Assembly (NCBI GenBank): GCA_963724665.1
Contig: CAVRVH010000012.1
Coordinates: 1 to 64,000 of the forward strand
Length of the DNA stretch: 64,000 nt
Origin: DASUPK01 sp963724665
GTDB lineage: Bacteria; Actinomycetota; Thermoleophilia; Solirubrobacterales; 70-9
Reading direction: 5' to 3'
Translations under genes and position numbers: made by a program
Shown here: piece by piece, positions 20,771 to 30,947 of the stretch
How positions within the stretch are numbered: position 1 is the first letter of the stretch
Layout of the letters: each line of letters starts with the position of its first letter
Notes under the pieces: model-generated
Databases searched by the model: none
What the model was told of the DNA's origin: nothing
Seen by the model: the letters and a program-made list of their open reading frames with translations, nothing else

Positions 20771-22090
20771 TCAGTCCGCCGACTGCATCGCCGCGGCCTC
20801 GGCGGCGCTGCCTGCGACTCCCCGCCTGATCAGGCGGAGGACCGACTCGGGCAGGATCCGCAGCGCCACCCTGCGCAGACGGCCGGCGACGACCACGTAG
20901 GCGGCCACCTTGATCTGCGCCACGCGCTCCCCGGCGCGGGAGAGCCGCTGCGCCAGCCGAACCCTCCAGCTGTTGGCGGCCAAGGGCGGATCCACAAGCG
21001 CTACCGACTCGACCGCTCGGACGAGGCGGTCGTAGGTGTACTCGCCCGAGGCGACCACGTCGGCGTACGCCGCCTCGACAAGATGCTCTCGCTCGTGATC
21101 ACGCTGAACCGCGTCGAGGACCTCGTCGAGGTTGCCGAGGTCGGCACGCAGAGGCAGGTAGTGCCGGCCGGGCTCGAGCACCCCGTTGTAGTCGCCCTCT
21201 ACGAGGATCTGGCAGGTGCGAGTCGCGCAGGCCTCCAGGTGTCGCGGGGAGATGGCCCGGTAGTCGATCTCGCCATCGCGGCCCGGGAAGCAGGCCGATT
21301 CGACCTCCTCGAAGCCGTCGGCCGGGTGCGCGGCCGTGTACCGGTCCGAGCAGTCCTTGACGGAGCCATCCGCGTCATGGACGGTCGCTCCGCCCTCCAC
21401 CCCAATCGTGTACTTGCAGGACGCCAGGAAGCGGTACCAGTCGTCTCCGCCCAGCGTGTCCGCGGCGCGGGTGGAGATGTCGACGCGCATCCCGCGCGCT
21501 CGCGCGGCCCGCTCGACCCCCTCGGCGACGCGCACCTTGAGCGATCCATGACGACCGAGCCAAGGGGCGGCGTTCCAAGCCCGGTAGCCGATGTCGATCG
21601 GACGGTCCGGCACGCCTGAGGTGATTCGATCGATCCGGGCGACCGTGTCGGGATGCAGGTAGCCGGTCAGCACCTGCGAGATGCCCACGCGCCCGATCAG
21701 CTCGGGGTAGAGCTGTGGCCACGTCTTCGGTGGGCCGACGGAGAAGATATGGCCAATGCCGAAGTCCTCGACGAAGCTCTGGACGACCTCGGAGCGCAGG
21801 AACTCGTCCTGCGGCAGGACGACGCGGGAGCGCCCCTTCCCCTTGAGCCGTTCCGCGCGGCGCAGGACACGCTCGTAGGACGGCGGATTCCAGCGCTCGG
21901 CGAGGAAGGTGGTATGGAAGACGACCGCGTCGAAGGGGACCCGAGTCAGCCAGGGAGGCACGCGACCCACGGCCAGGTTCAGATAGAAGCAGCGGGCGGT
22001 CGTCGAGCGGTCGAAGGCATCGAGTGCGTCGCGAATCGTCTGGCGCGGCGGGTGTTGCACCATGCTGTAGACGATCAGGACGTTGTGCAT
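20771..22090 (-). CDS. CgeB-like glycosyltransferase, copy A
   Basis: Intact, 439 aa. N-terminal Rossmann-like part (HNVLIVYSMVQHPP, FDAVVFHTTFLAERW), a middle with VGPPKTWPQLYPE and DIGYRAWNAAPWLGRHG, and a C-terminal GT-B half with RFLASCKYTIGVEGGATVHD and YRAISPRHLEACATRTCQIL followed by LEPGRHYLPLRADL. This C-terminal block is the spore-maturation CgeB / glycosyl-transferase-1-2 style nucleotide-sugar site. The tail is basic and hydrophobic, perhaps peripheral to the membrane. It is the last gene of the Wzm-Wzt minus-strand operon, 9 bp after wzt. A divergent paralogue lies at 26315-27722. Confidence 0.75.
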   Translation of the reverse strand: MHNVLIVYSMVQHPPRQTIRDALDAFDRSTTARCFYLNLAVGRVPPWLTRVPFDAVVFHTTFLAERWNPPSYERVLRRAERLKGKGRSRVVLPQDEFLRSEVVQSFVEDFGIGHIFSVGPPKTWPQLYPELIGRVGISQVLTGYLHPDTVARIDRITSGVPDRPIDIGYRAWNAAPWLGRHGSLKVRVAEGVERAARARGMRVDISTRAADTLGGDDWYRFLASCKYTIGVEGGATVHDADGSVKDCSDRYTAAHPADGFEEVESACFPGRDGEIDYRAISPRHLEACATRTCQILVEGDYNGVLEPGRHYLPLRADLGNLDEVLDAVQRDHEREHLVEAAYADVVASGEYTYDRLVRAVESVALVDPPLAANSWRVRLAQRLSRAGERVAQIKVAAYVVVAGRLRRVALRILPESVLRLIRRGVAGSAAEAAAMQSAD

Positions 22091-22099
22091 CGGCTCGGG

Positions 22100-23432
22100 C
22101 TACTGCGAGGCCGCGTCGAGAAGCTGGTCGCTCAGAAGCCTCGCCTCACTCCAGCTCGAGTCGGGTCGCACCGAACCACGGATGGCGTTCCAGGGCCATG
22201 GCTCTTGACCCGCCACCGGGATGTTCAGCGCGGTGAAGCGGAACGCCCCGGGCACATGGTCGACGGTCGCGCCATCAGGACGCCCCACCCCGACATCGAG
22301 CATGTACTCACCCGGTAGCAGCGCGATCGCCATTTCCACCTCGACCTCGTTGAGCCCTTCCGTCAATCGCAGTGGCGCCCCCGGTCGGTCGATGTTCTGT
22401 GCGGTCGCCACCCGCTGGCCATCCGGAGTGGAGATACCGACCTCCACGACCACTTCCTCCATGCTTGTCTTGACCTCGAATGCGAGGGCGACGCGAAGCT
22501 GCTGCCCCAGGCGGACGCTATTCGCCGGCTGGCCGTCCGTGTCGAACATGGTCACTCTGCGCAACATCGCCTCCTCGGTGCCGGGAAGCCGCGCCGCCTG
22601 CTCCGGGATGATCGCCACGCCCTCCCTCTGGTCCGGCCCGGTTCGGCTCAGGTATTCGGTCACGGCCTGGGCCGGAGTTCCCTCCGCCACGACGCGGCCC
22701 CGATCGATAACGAAAGCCCGCGAGCAGAGTCGCTGCACGGCCATCAGGTTGTGGCTGACGAAGACGACCGTGCGACCCAGCTCGGACGCCTCCTGCATCT
22801 TGCCGATGCACTTGGCCTGGAACTCTGCGTCGCCGACGGCGAGAACCTCGTCGACCAGCAGGATTTCCGGCTCGAGGTGCGCGGCCACCGCGAACGCCAG
22901 CCGCACGTACATGCCACTCGAGTACCGCTTCACCGGCGTGTCGATGAAGCGCTCGACCCCGGAGAATTCGACGATCTCGTCGAAGCGCTGCTCGATCTCG
23001 CGCCGGCGTCATTCCCAGGATCGCGCCGTTCAGGAAGACGTTCTCGCGACCCGTGAGCTCGGGATGGAAACCGGTGCCCACCTCGAGCAGGGTCGCGACG
23101 CGCCCCCACAGGGTGATTCGGCCGGTGGAGGGATAGGTGATGCTCGAGAGCAGCTTCAGCAGGGTGCTCTTGCCGGCTCCATTCGGACCGATCAGTCCCA
23201 CGACCTCTCCGCGTTCGATCTCCAGCGAAACGTCGCGGAGCGCCCAGAGATCGTCGTTGTGGTCCTGGGCCTGGAGGTGCGACGAGGGGGTGGACCTGGG
23301 ACGAATCGCGCGAAATGGGGCGCTCAGCGCATGCTGCAGCCGTTCCGAGAGGAGGCTCACCTGCCCCTGGGTGAGGCCGAGCTGGTACTCCTTCCCGACC
23401 TGCTCCATTCGAATGGCGGGGATCGCGGCCAT
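22100..23432 (-). CDS. wzt: ABC exporter ATPase (Wzt), long form with cargo domain, frame-joined
   Basis: About 444 aa. The ATPase half has Walker A GPNGAGKST, EVGTGFHPELTGRENV, signature YSSGMYVRLAFA, Walker B ILLVDEVLAVGD and VSHNLMAV. Residues from about 270 onward form a beta-rich Wzt C-terminal domain (LGQQLRVALAFEVKTSMEEV, GEYMLDVGVGRPDG, PGAFRFTALNIPV). In other bacteria that domain recognises a chemically capped glycan chain before export. The single break near 23005 is ACG+C. Exporters of this type usually need a terminal modification such as methylation; the locus has many methyltransferases. Confidence 0.9.
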
Positions 23433-23438
23433 GTGTGC

Positions 23439-24278
23439 CTAGATCACGTCGGCGAAGCCGCGCTCGGCGCGCTGGAAGTAGGAGGCGCCGCTCACCAGCA
23501 GCACGAGGCTCGCCGCCACCGGGATCACGATCACGAACCAGGACCAGTTCGAGCTCCCGAACAGCATCCAGCGGTACAGCTCGAGCATCCCGACGACGGG
23601 ATTGAGCGCGTAGAGAGGCTGGAGGTTGTCCGGCACGAGGTCGAACGGGTAGGTGATCGGGCTGATGAACAGGCCGACCAGGATCAGAAACGGGACGACG
23701 TGGTGGATATCCCGGTAGCGGACGTTCAGCGCCGAGAGCCACAGGGCCGCTCCCAGCGCCGTGGTCAGCGCCAGCACTACAAGGATCGGCATCAACAGAA
23801 TCTGGATCTGGGGCGTCAACCCGTACACGAGCATCGCCCCGAGCACGACCACGAAAGCGAGTGCGAAGTCGACTAAGGGCGGGATCACGGCGGCCATCGG
23901 GATCACCACCCGCGGGAAGTAGACCTTGGAGATCAGCTGCTCGTTGGCGACCGTGCTCTCCGAGGCACTCGACATCGCGGTCGAGATGAACAGCCATAGG
24001 ACCAGGCCCGAGACCGCGAAGACCGGATACGGCACGCCCGGCTGCGAATCGACCTTGGCCAGCAGCCCGAAGAAGACGCTGAAGACCACCGCGAGGAGCA
24101 GCGGCTGCAGGATTGCCCAGAAAACCCCGATTGCCGACTGCTTGTAGCGCACGGCGACCTCACGACGCGCGAGGTAGTAGAGGAGGTCCCGATGCCTCCA
24201 AACCTCCCTCAGGTCCGGAAACCGACGCCCGGTCGTGGGCTCGATCACTCGAGGCGCTGCTGGGGACCACGCTTCCAT
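23439..24278 (-). CDS. wzm: ABC-2 type polysaccharide exporter permease (Wzm), second copy
   Basis: Intact, 279 aa. REVAVRYKQSAIGVFWAILQ is the amphipathic entry motif. Six helices follow, including LLAVVFSVFFGLLAKV and WFVIVIPVAASLVLL. ANEQLISKVYFPRVVIPM is the conserved cytoplasmic loop. ATG 24278 is chosen because GGAG lies just upstream and the frame before it is the tail of the epimerase. It is followed 6 bp later by the long wzt. Only about half of its sequence looks like the first Wzm, so this is an independent exporter and not a recent duplicate. Confidence 0.9.
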   Translation of the reverse strand: MEAWSPAAPRVIEPTTGRRFPDLREVWRHRDLLYYLARREVAVRYKQSAIGVFWAILQPLLLAVVFSVFFGLLAKVDSQPGVPYPVFAVSGLVLWLFISTAMSSASESTVANEQLISKVYFPRVVIPMAAVIPPLVDFALAFVVVLGAMLVYGLTPQIQILLMPILVVLALTTALGAALWLSALNVRYRDIHHVVPFLILVGLFISPITYPFDLVPDNLQPLYALNPVVGMLELYRWMLFGSSNWSWFVIVIPVAASLVLLVSGASYFQRAERGFADVI

Positions 24279-24289
24279 TTGTCTCCGGT

Positions 24290-25351
24290 CTAGTTCGCCG
24301 CGGCGGCCGCAACACGGTCCATCTGCTCGGCATGCTTGCCGATGCACCGCTCTATCCAGCGAGATTGTCGCGCGTCCAGGCGATGGTGCGCTCGAGCCCT
24401 TCGGCAAATCGACCTCGCAGGCGAATCCCAGCTCGGCAGTCGCCTTCTCGGGACTACCGTAGCGCTGGCCGGAGTGATCCCACTCCCGGGCCGGAGTCAG
24501 GGCGATCGGCGTCGGGATTGCCGGTCAACTCGTTGACCATGCTCGGCCAGCTCGAGGATCGAGGTCTCGGTTCCGCTGGCGAGGTTGTAGACCTCGACCG
24601 GCGCGCGCGCGCGGCGCAGGCCACCAGGCCGCTCGACGATGTCGTCGACGTAGATGAAGTCGCGCGTCGCGATGCCGCCGTTCTCCACGGGAGCGCCTCC
24701 TGGCGAGCGCCTTGTAGATGAAGGTCGGCGTCACATTGCGCCAGACCGTGTTCACGGTCCCGCGCCAGCGGCCTGCGCCGAGCACCTCGCCGGGCCCGTA
24801 GACGTTCTGGAAGCGTGCCTTCACCACCGGCAACCCGTGGCGCATCAGGTAGTAGTTCGAGTAGAGCTCGCCGACGATCTTCGAGATCTGGTACGGGCTG
24901 TCGAGCCAGAGCGACACCGGTGCGTCCTCCTGCGTCGCCTCCGCGCCCTCGAAGGTCTTCTCGGCGACGGTGCAGCCCGCCGATGCGTAGACGACCCGGC
25001 GCAGGCCATCGAAGTCCTTGATCGCCTCGAACAGCTTCAGCGTCGTCAGCGTGTTGTTCTCGTGGTCCGCAAGCGGGTCGGCCATCGAGCTCTGGTTGCC
25101 GTGGTAGGTGGCGAGGTGGAAACGTAGTCAAGATCCGCGGCAGCCCGGCCAGTATCCCGTCGTCGGTGATCGATCCTTCGACCAGCTCGACCCGAGGGTC
25201 GTCCGGGACGTTCTCTCGCTCGGCGGAGAGCAGGTTGTCGACGACCAGAACTCGCGTCCGCGTCGAGCTCCAGCAGCCGCCTCACCAGATTCGACCCGAC
25301 GAACCCGGCACCCCCAACGACCAGGGCCCTGCTGCCGGCGATCTCGGTCAC
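24290..25351 (-). CDS. NAD-dependent sugar-nucleotide epimerase/dehydratase A, frame-joined
   Basis: About 345 aa extended SDR. ALVVGGAGFVGSNLVRRLLE binds NAD, and VVYASAGCTVAEKTF followed by DSPYQISKIVGELYSNYYL gives the Tyr-x3-Lys pair. RFQNVYGPGE and TRDFIYVDDIVERLV follow, and the C-terminus after joining is RCIGKHAEQMDRVAAAAAN. Frame joins include GCC+A and CCC+G near 24690-24710 and CGG+C near 24630. The start is GTG 25351, overlapping the stop of the next SDR as GTGA. The TAG stop at 24292-24290 lies 12 bp before the wzm start. The substrate (UDP- or dTDP-hexose) cannot be read from sequence. Confidence 0.75.
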
Positions 25352-26296
25352 TCGCTGACCTTCAGCTCCTCGGCCTTCAGGTGGGTGTAGGTCTGCGCCG
25401 ACCCCGTTCTCGCGGTACTAGGCGATGGCGTCGGCGACGCCGCTCGCGAGCGGGACCTTGGCCTTCCAGTCGAAGTCCTTCTCGGTCCGAGAGGGGTCGA
25501 GCAGGATCGACGGAGCGTCCTCCTCCGGCCTGGGCCGGACCTCGACCTCCTCGTCGAGCTGGATGCCCATCGCCTTGACCACGGCGTCGAAGAGATCCTT
25601 GATCGCGTAGTCCGAGCCGGAGGAGACGTGGTAGACGCCATCGCCGGTGCCGTTCAGCGCGTGCGATCACCACCTCGAGCAGGTCGTCGACGTAGACGAA
25701 GTCCCGCCGGGTGTCGACGACGAAGCAGGGCTTGCCCTCGCTGAGGCGCTGATAGAAGGTGGGAAGCGGGCCGCTCAGGTTGCGCGGCCCGTAGACGTTG
25801 GCCAGCCGCAGCGAGACGTACGTGAGTCCCGGAGAGCTGGACGTACTGCTCGCCGCCGGTCTTCGAGATCGCGTAGCTCGAGTCCGGCCGGATCGGATGC
25901 TCCAGCGAGATCGGCTGTCTCCAGCGGGTGGGTGCCGTAGCAGAGCGCGGTCTGGAAGTAGACGATGCGCTCGACGCCGGCGGCGCGGGCGGCCTCGACC
26001 ACGTTCGCCGTCCCGAGCGTGTTGGTGCGCGCGTCCTCCGCCCAGGCCTCCGGGTCCTTGTAGGAGGCCGCCGCGTGGGCGACGACGTCGGGCCCGAAGT
26101 CCTCGAACGCGCCGTCGAGCGTCTCGCGTGTCGGCGATCGAGCCCTCGACCAGGGTCAGCCGTCCCGCTCGGGAGGTTGTCCCGGCGCCCGGTAGCGAAG
26201 TTGTCGATGACGAGGACCTCGTGGCCGTCGCTCGAGCAGCCGGTCGGCCAGATGCGAGCCGATGAAGCCGGCCCCGCCCGTGATCAGAACCTTCAT
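25348..26296 (-). CDS. NAD-dependent sugar-nucleotide epimerase/dehydratase B, frame-joined
   Basis: About 305 aa extended SDR. KVLITGGAGFIGSHLADRLL, RIVYFQTALCYGTHPLE, then a heavily frame-broken middle, then NLSGPLPTFYQRLSEGKPCF, RRDFVYVDDLLEVV and GVYHVSSGSDYAIKDLFDAV. It resembles UDP-glucuronate decarboxylase or UDP-hexose 4-epimerase branches, but the distinguishing residues fall in the broken part. ATG 26296 with a TACACT box 11 nt upstream opens the minus-strand operon SDR-SDR-Wzm-Wzt-CgeB. Two SDRs in tandem may act in sequence on one sugar nucleotide. Confidence 0.7.
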
Positions 26297-26307
26297 GGAA
26301 GCGGAGG

Positions 26308-26313
26308 AGTGTA
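26308..26313 (-). promoter_or_regulatory. TACACT box, promoter of the SDR-Wzm-Wzt operon
   Basis: Minus-strand TACACT at 26313-26308 is 11 nt before ATG 26296. The intervening bases are pyrimidine-rich, so no ribosome binding site exists. Confidence 0.6.
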
Positions 26314-26314
26314 G

Positions 26315-27722
26315 GTGATTGGGCAAGGGCGGAACCGACGCCATAATGCGCTGGCTTTGGCCTCGAAATTCAAGCCGGCGAGGGCGAGTGATCCTCGGCC
26401 CGCGCTCCATCCATCGACCGGAGTCGAGGTCACGAGCGACCGCCGCCAGGTCCAGGGGGCGCTTCCGCTCTACCACTTCCCAACGGCCTTCTGGTTCAGG
26501 GACGCGGCGACGATCATGGACCACGTCGGGGCTTTCGAGCGCTACTCGCGCTTCGCTGTCCATCCGCTGAACACAGACACCCCGCTACCGCCTCGGATCG
26601 CCGAGCTCGATTTCCAGCTGGTGATCGTCCACTACTCGGTGTTCGGTTCGGGCGCCTACACGCTCAACGAAGACCACATGCGCTGGCTGCAGACCTCACG
26701 GGACACAAGGTCGTCTTCGCCCAGGACGAGAATCGCTACTGCGGTCATCGCTTCTGGTTCTGCAACGAGGTCGGCTTCGACACCATCTACACGTGCCTCG
26801 AGCCATCCGAGTTCGACAAGGTCTACGGCGCCCGGACCAGCATCCCGCGGATCCGGACGAACCTGCCGGGATACGTGAGCGAGCAGATCGTCGAGAACGG
26901 CGAGCGCCTCTCGGTGCCTGACGCCGAGCGCCCGGTCGACGTGGGCTATCGGGGGCGCGAGATTCCGGCCTACTCCGGGCGCGGGGGCTATGAGAAAGCG
27001 ATCATTGGCCGGCGCTTCGCGGAGCTGGCCGCCCACTCGGGCCTGGTTCTCGACATCGAGGTCGGCGAGGAGAACCGGCTCTACGGCGGGCGCTGGCCGC
27101 GCTTCCTGGCCGGATGCAAGGCGGTCCTCGGGGTCGAGTCGGGAGTGTCGATCTTCGACCTCGACGACGAGGTCACGAGCGAGTACGAGGAGCTCGCGGC
27201 CGGGGCCGGGAGGTCGCCCTGGAGGACCTGAAGTCGGCGGCTGCCCTCGAGGACAACGTCTACTACCGGACCATCAGCCCCCGTCACTTCGAGGCGGCGG
27301 CGCTACGGAACTGCCAGATCCTCTTCGAGGGACGCTACTCGGGAATGATGGAGCCGATGGTCCACTACATCCCGCTGCGCAAGGACTTCTCCAATTTCAG
27401 CGATGTCATTGAGGGCTTTCGCGACCCCGAGCTGCGACGAGTGCTGACCGAGAACGCATACCGTGACCTGATCGCCTCGGATCGGTACAGCTACAGGGCA
27501 CTGATCGAGAGCTTCGATGAGGACATGCTCGAGGCTGGCCTGGAGCCTGGCATCTCGGAGGTGGACTCCGAGCTCGTCCGGGCGGCGCTTCGGCACGGCC
27601 GCTGGAGGCGCGAGGGCCGCGGGCACGCACGCTGGACCTACCATCAGTACCTCTCCCCTGGGGCGATGGTCTTCCAGCTCCGCCGACTGGGTCGCAGGAT
27701 GCGGCGCTCAGCGGCGGACTAG
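26315..27722 (+). CDS. CgeB-like glycosyltransferase, copy B, frame-joined
   Basis: About 430 aa, same family as 20771-22090. LPLYHFPTAFWFRDAATIMD starts the conserved part, then HRFWFCNEVGFDTIYTCLEP, VDVGYRGREIPAYSGRGGYE and RFLAGCKAVLGVESGVSIFD. The shared block YRTISPRHFEAAALRNCQIL followed by MEPMVHYIPLRKDFSNFSDV is very close to copy A. Breaks lie near 26697 and 27212. The start is unresolved: GTG 26315 is the limit of the open frame, but alignment with copy A says the protein should begin near 26450. A CATAAT hexamer at 26342-26347 could be its promoter. It faces copy A across the exporter operon. Confidence 0.7.
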
Positions 27723-27733
27723 CCGCCGCTCTC

Positions 27734-27739
27734 TATTCT
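27734..27739 (+). promoter_or_regulatory. TATTCT -10 box before an SDR gene
   Basis: TATTCT is 15 nt before ATG 27755, in the 32-bp gap after the CgeB-like gene. The leader would be about 8 nt and has no Shine-Dalgarno. Confidence 0.5.
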
Positions 27740-27754
27740 GTCGCTGCACCCGGC

Positions 27755-28720
27755 ATGGACATTCGTGGGAAGAAGACTCGTCGTCATCGGCGGCGCCGGC
27801 CTGATCGGCTCGCACACCGTCGACGCGCTCGTTCGCGAGGACGTCGGCGAGATCGTCGTCTACGACAACTTCTCGCGCGGCACGCAGGAGAACCTCGACG
27901 GACGCGCTCGAGGACACCGCGGTACGCGTCTACGACGTCGGCGGCGACATCCTCCAGACCGACATCCTGCGAGGCGGCGCTGAAGGGCGCCGACGGCGTC
28001 TTCCACCTCGCCGCGCTGTGGCTGCTGCAGTGCCACGAGTACCCGCGCAGCCGCCTTCGACGTCAACGTCCGGGGCACTTTCAACGTCCTCGAAGCCTGC
28101 GTCGCGAACGGCGTCGAGCGGCTCGTCTACTCCTCCTCGGCCTCCGTCTACGGCGACGCGGTCGAGGAGCCGATGACCGAGGACCACCCCTTCAACAACG
28201 AGAACTTCTACGGGGCGACCAAGATCGCCGGCGAGGCGATGGCTGCGCGCCTTCCACCACCGCTACGGCCTGCAGTTCGTCGGGCTGCGCTACATGAACG
28301 TCTACGGGCCGCGGCAGGACTACCAAGGCGCCTACATCGCGGTGATCATGAAGATGCTCGATGCGATCGACCGCGGGCGAGCCGCCCACCCTCTACGGAG
28401 ACGGACCCAGGCCTACGACTTCGTCTACGTCGGGGACTGCGCCCGGCCAACGTCTGCGCGATGAAGGCCGACGCCGCCGATTCGTTTTACAACGTCGGCA
28501 CCGGCACTGCGCACGTCGATCAAGGAGCTGGCCGAGCTGGTTGCTCGAGCTAACCGGATCCGACGTCGGCATCGAGTACGAGTCCGGCGGCCTGACCTTC
28601 GTCAAGAACCGGATCGGCTCCACCGAGAACGCCGAGCGGGACCTCGGCTTCCGAGCGGAGGTAGACCTCCGTGATGGGCTGAGCGGCCCTGATCGACTGG
28701 CGCAACACCCACGTCGATGA
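27755..28720 (+). CDS. NAD-dependent epimerase/dehydratase C (UDP-glucose 4-epimerase-like), frame-joined
   Basis: About 315 aa. RRLVVIGGAGLIGSHTVDAL, VYDNFSRGTQENLDGAL, VFHLAALWLLQCHEYP, RLVYSSSASVYGDAVEEP, the catalytic NFYGATKIAGEAM, LRYMNVYGPRQDYQG and YDFVYVGDCARANV. The LWLLQCHEYP and YGPRQDYQGAYI segments are typical of SDRs in O-antigen loci. Many doubled third bases break the frame. The most sensible 3' join ends the protein at TGA 28718-28720, overlapping the aminotransferase start as ATGA. It probably supplies a keto or epimerised sugar to that aminotransferase. Confidence 0.75.
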
Positions 28721-29907
28721 GACCGCCGAGCGCCACGCCGGGCCGGCGCGCCGTCCGCTTGACTCGGGAGCTCCGCAGTATCCCGATCAGCCGCACCCTC
28801 CTCGGCGAGGAGGAGTGGCAGGCGCTGCGGGAGCCGCTTGAATCCGGCTGGCTCACCCAGGGTCCCAAGGTGGCGGAGTTCGAGCAGCGCGTTCGCGGAG
28901 CGCCATCAGGTCGAGCACGCCCTCGCCGACGACCTCCTGCACCACGGCGCTGCACCTGGCGCTGGCCGCCCTCGGCATCGGGCCGGGCGACGAGGTGATC
29001 GTGCCCGCGTTCACCTGGGTGGCAACCGCGAACGTGGTCGTGTATTGCGGCGCCACGCCGGTGTTTTGTCGACGTCGATGCCGTCACGTACAACCTCGAC
29101 CCCGCCAACGTCGAAGCGGCCGTCACCCCCAGACCCGCGCGGTGATCCCGGTCCATCTGTTCGGGCTATGCGCCGACATGGATCCGATCCGCGCCGCGCT
29201 GCCGAGGGAACCCCCGTCATCGAGGATGCCGCCTGCGCCGCGGGGGCGCTCCTACCGCGGTCGTCCAGCCGGCGGACTCGGGACAGTCGCCGCCTTCTCA
29301 TTCCACCCCCGCAAGTCGATCACGACGGGCGAGGGCGGGATGCTCACCACGGACGACGACGAGCTGGCGGCTCGTGCGGAGCGGCTGCGCAACCACGGCG
29401 CCGGAATCCCTGAGGAGAGCCGGCACACGAGTCAACACGCCCTTCCTGATGTCCGACTTCGAGGAAATCGGCTTCAACTACCGGATGACCGATCTCCAGG
29501 CAGCAATGGGGATCGTCCAGCTCGGGAAGCTCGACGAGTTCGTCGCAGAGCGCGACCGCTGGGCCCGCTGGTACACCGCAGAATTGGCGGATCTCGGCTG
29601 GCTCCGAACCCCAGCGGTGCCAGACGGTTGCGGCCACGCCTGGCAGGCCTTCGTCACCGTCGTCGAAGATGGCGCGCCGTTGGAGCGCGACGAGATCATG
29701 GCCTTGCTGCAGCGGCTGGGAATAGGCACCAGGCCCGGCACCCACGCCGTACCAGGGCTGGGTGTATACCGACGGGAGTACGAGACCGACCCGGCGACAT
29801 ATCCCCAGGCCCTGATGCTCGAGCGTCGGACCCTCGCGCTGCCGCTCCACAATCGGATGACCGAGGACGACTACGCGTATGTCGTCGAGAGCCTCAAGCG
29901 CCTCTGA
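28717..29907 (+). CDS. DegT/DnrJ/EryC1 sugar aminotransferase, frame-joined
   Basis: About 385 aa PLP enzyme that aminates a keto-sugar nucleotide. IPISRTLLGEEEWQALREPL, then LESGWLTQGPKVAEFEQRFA, TTSCTTALHLALAALGIGPG, PAFTWVATANVVVYCGATP, the PLP lysine in FSFHPRKSITTGEGGML, and FNYRMTDLQAAMGIVQLGKL. The 3' half (from about 29440) is unbroken; the first 700 bp has six or more breaks, mostly doubled third bases (CGC+G near 28893, GCC+G near 28928), plus one codon that may hold three alternatives near 29130. ATG 28717 adds about 20 residues ahead of the family start. It overlaps the methyltransferase at 29879 by 29 bp. Confidence 0.8.
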
Positions 29908-30925
29908 GCCGGGCACGTCGGCACCGGGTTGGCTCTGGGAGCTACTCGGGATCGAAACGCCCCCGGCCGAGGGAAGTGAACTCGAGGTCCGGGGCTCGCC
30001 GTTCGTACTCCGTAATGGAATCCTGAGAGCACAGGGTTCGCTCTCGGAAGAGCAGGAGCAGACTTCTGAGGCCTTCCAGTTCAAGTGGGCAATGCGCGAG
30101 ACGTTCGAGTCCGACGTCTCGCTTGGCCGCATGCAAGAGTGGCTGCTCCAGCGCTACGGAAACGTGGCGAACGAGAAGTGGTGGGGGGACTACGGGGAGG
30201 CGCCAGTGCTTCTGGACGCAGGCTGCGGGGCCGCGATGTCGGCGCTGGCGCTGCTCGAGCCAATCATCGACCGAGTTCGCTACCTGGGCGTCGATGTCTC
30301 GGGGGCGGTCGATGTGGCCGCGCGGCGCTTCGCAGAAAGGGAGCAGCCTGCCGCATTCATTCAGGCAGACATCACCGACCTGCCGCTCGAACCCGGGTCG
30401 GTCGACGTGATCTTCTCGGAGGGAGTCCTGCACCACACCGATTCGACCGAGGAGGCACTGCACGCCCTCGCCCGGCTGCTGCGGCCCGGCGGCCGGTTCC
30501 TCTTCTACGTCTATCGCCGCAAAGGCCCGATCCGGGAGTTCACCGACGACTACGTCCGAGACCGGCTCCAAAGCATGGATCCGGAAGAGGCGTGGGACGC
30601 CATGATGTCCCTGACGAAGCTGGGGAACGCCCTCGGAGAGCTAGACATCGAGGTCGAGGTCCCGGAAGAGGTGCCGCTATTGGGCATCAGCGCGGGCAAC
30701 ATCGAGCTTCAGCGGCTGTTCTACTGGTACGTCTGCAAGGCCTACTACGACCCCGAGTTATCCCTCGACGAGCTCAACCACATCAACTACGACTGGTACG
30801 CGCCGCGCAACGCCCACCGGCAATCGCCCGCGGAGGTGCGCGAGTGGTGCGCGGAAGCTCTCCTCGAGATCGAGCGGGAGGACGTGCAAGAGGCCGGGAT
30901 CACGGTCGTCGCCAAGAAACGGTGA
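29879..30925 (+). CDS. SAM-dependent methyltransferase (FkbM/UbiE-like core with long N-terminus)
   Basis: Intact, 348 aa. An N-terminal domain of about 100 residues (FVLRNGILRAQGSLSEEQEQ, FKWAMRETFES) precedes the class I fold. VLLDAGCGAAMSALALLE is motif I, YLGVDVSGAVDVAARRFAE follows, VDVIFSEGVLHHTDSTEEAL is motif II, and LLRPGGRFLFYVYRRKG is the post-motif. The C-terminal 100 residues (NIELQRLFYWYVCKAYYDPE) are helical. Proteins of this shape in polysaccharide loci often methylate sugars or polyprenyl-linked intermediates. Its start lies inside the aminotransferase gene, so the two are co-translated. Confidence 0.8.
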   Translation: MSSRASSASEPGTSAPGWLWELLGIETPPAEGSELEVRGSPFVLRNGILRAQGSLSEEQEQTSEAFQFKWAMRETFESDVSLGRMQEWLLQRYGNVANEKWWGDYGEAPVLLDAGCGAAMSALALLEPIIDRVRYLGVDVSGAVDVAARRFAEREQPAAFIQADITDLPLEPGSVDVIFSEGVLHHTDSTEEALHALARLLRPGGRFLFYVYRRKGPIREFTDDYVRDRLQSMDPEEAWDAMMSLTKLGNALGELDIEVEVPEEVPLLGISAGNIELQRLFYWYVCKAYYDPELSLDELNHINYDWYAPRNAHRQSPAEVREWCAEALLEIEREDVQEAGITVVAKKR

Positions 30926-30947
30926 TCTAGCCACGGAATGATCGTCG

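Noticed and set aside
22221..23876. A 551-codon open frame on the plus strand
   Set aside because: It lies antisense to the Wzt and Wzm genes, whose motifs are unmistakable; the high GC makes long antisense frames common here.
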